DNA of 21,277 bases, taken from the NCBI GenBank assembly GCA_024220525.1, contig JAMYWO010000121.1:51057-72333 (forward strand), written 5' to 3'. Every line of letters begins with the position of its first letter. The first letter of the stretch is position 1. Under the pieces are notes generated by a model. That model was not told the DNA's origin. It worked only from the letters and a program-made list of their open reading frames with translations, and did no database searches. Below, piece by piece: positions 20,306-21,277 of this stretch. A program made the translations under genes and the position numbers. The DNA is from Cochliopodium minus. Lineage: Eukaryota; Discosea; Himatismenida; Cochliopodiidae.

Positions 20306-21277
20306 ATGAATGAAAATGATATAGAACATAAAGAGATATTTAATTTCCTGAATTCAATCAAATTACAAAAATATTACACTAATTTTGTTGAGGGGGGTTA
20401 TATATCTTCTGAAAGCTTAGAGGATATCAACAATAATGAACTTTTGATTCTCAATATTCCATCTCCTCATAGAAAAATGATCTTAAAAGAACTTGAAGAG
20501 CAGGGAATCGTAATCAATTATATAAGAAATCAAATATTTAATTAATCCTAATCTAATCTTATTTTATTTGATATTGAAATCCCTAATCCACAAATTAAGC
20601 AGATGGCGATAAATTATTTTTCCTTATGAATTAAACAATATTAATTTTATGAACAAAATAAAATTTTTTAATATTTCTTATCCCAAATTTCTCTTTTCCC
20701 TAAAAAAATTTTTTTAAGAATTTATTCAGAATATTCTGATAATTTTCAAAAAATTAAAGACAAAAATTTTTTCCAAAATAGCTCACAGAAAAGAATCGCC
20801 CAAAGGCAAAAGAAGAAGATTATCTTGAAATAATAAAACAAGTAAAAGAGATAAATCCGAGAACAACCAAAATAGTTGACCAACAATGTTTTATTACCAA
20901 CAAGAAGACCTACAGAGATTTTAATAAACAAACATTTAGAATTCAGGTTCACCCTTCGTACCATGATGACAACGTAATTTGGGAAGCATTCATATCTTTA
21001 ATGGAATCAGCAATTAATGGGTCTTCAGAAAGAAAATTTTATTTCTTTGCTTATGGAGCATCGGGGATTGGAAAAACGAGATTTCTTGAGATGATTTCTT
21101 CATTAGCACTCTCTGGTGGGTTGCTTGAACATCTTCTTTCATTGGTGGAAGATAATGGAGCTTTGAAAAATAAAAATCTGCTCAAAAATTTAAGTGAAAT
21201 TAGTAAAATGATTGAAAATGCAAACAGTTTTTACATCACATTTAACGGATATACACCAGATCCTTCATTTGAATCAG
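20306..21277 (+). CDS. SAM-domain plus P-loop ATPase gene, 5' part, runs off the window
   Basis: Exon 1 is 20306-20509 and exon 2 is 20782-21277 (open at the edge); the 272-nt intron runs GTAATC to AATAG in phase 0. ATG follows an A12 run. Residues ~8-68 are a sterile alpha motif: IFNFLNSIKLQKYYTNFVE, GYISSESLEDINNNELLILNI, PSPHRKMILKELEEQ. SAM domains oligomerise or bind other SAMs. Exon 2 carries a P-loop after a beta strand, KFYFFAYGASGIGKTRFLEM (GxxGxGKT/S). It is preceded by VIWEAFISLMESAI, the layout seen upstream of the Walker A in Crinkler/RHS-type and STAND-like ATPases. The last 77 bases equal 3695-3771, and the frame is the same there. Without using the intron, the first exon would be a stand-alone 79-residue SAM protein, so the fusion rests on the splice call. 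Confidence 0.7.
20510..20781 (+). other. 272-nt intron between SAM and P-loop exons
   Basis: Donor GTAATCAATT and acceptor CCAAAATAG are both in phase 0. The stretch contains the fallback stop of the single-exon reading (after NQIFN) and otherwise only AT-rich sequence on both strands. Confidence 0.55.
21201..21277 (+). repeat. 77-bp exact duplicate of 3695-3771
   Basis: Every base from TAGTAAAATG to GAATCAG is identical at the two sites. The left copy begins immediately after an N and the right copy ends exactly at the last base of the window. Confidence 0.97.

Noticed and set aside
1-21277. tRNA, rRNA, CRISPR arrays and transposon ends
   Set aside because: No tRNA-like cloverleaf with A/B boxes, rRNA core, spaced repeat array, reverse transcriptase, transposase or terminal inverted repeat was seen. 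The repeats present are microsatellites, minisatellites and the 77-bp assembly overlap.

Overview
This window is AT-rich nuclear DNA from a unicellular eukaryote. Almost every gene carries short AT-rich GT-AG introns (about 50-370 nt). The encoded proteins have long low-complexity stretches rich in Asn, Ser and Lys, and genes lie only 100-200 bp apart. A WDR92/DNAAF10 gene suggests a lineage that builds, or recently built, motile cilia. A carnitine acetyltransferase suggests working mitochondria or peroxisomes. I cannot name the organism; an amoeboflagellate or other AT-rich protist fits better than a non-ciliated dictyostelid.

The window looks like a scaffold of four contigs joined by single Ns at 1583, 3694 and 5554. 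Piece A (1-1582) holds the 3' part of a PH-domain gene (+) and a damaged unrecognised gene fragment (-). Piece B (1584-3693) holds one long low-complexity gene (-). Piece C (3695-5553) holds only the 3' portion of an ATPase/nuclease-like gene (+). Piece D (5555-21277) is long and gene-dense.

Piece D contains, in order: a leucine-rich-repeat protein (-, 3' end missing); a mitochondrial-looking, truncated, degenerate AMP-binding (acyl-CoA synthetase-like) protein (+); a 1470-residue SH3 plus RapGAP signalling protein in seven exons (-); WDR92 (+); carnitine O-acetyltransferase in eleven exons (+); a small start-less ORF (+); and the 5' part of a SAM-domain plus P-loop NTPase gene (+) that runs off the right edge. 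Two divergent gene pairs share compact intergenic promoters (7466-7612 and 14822-14989).

The strongest observation is structural. The last 77 bases of the window (21201-21277) are identical to the first 77 bases of piece C (3695-3771). Both lie in the same reading frame of the same kind of protein. Exactly 77 bp is a standard de Bruijn k-mer size, so piece C is most simply the sequence that follows the right end of the window, placed wrongly by the scaffolder. A second near-identical gene copy is the alternative. The biologically most interesting candidate is that same gene: a SAM domain followed by a Crinkler/RHS-like P-loop ATPase, with a region resembling a PD-(D/E)XK nuclease in piece C.
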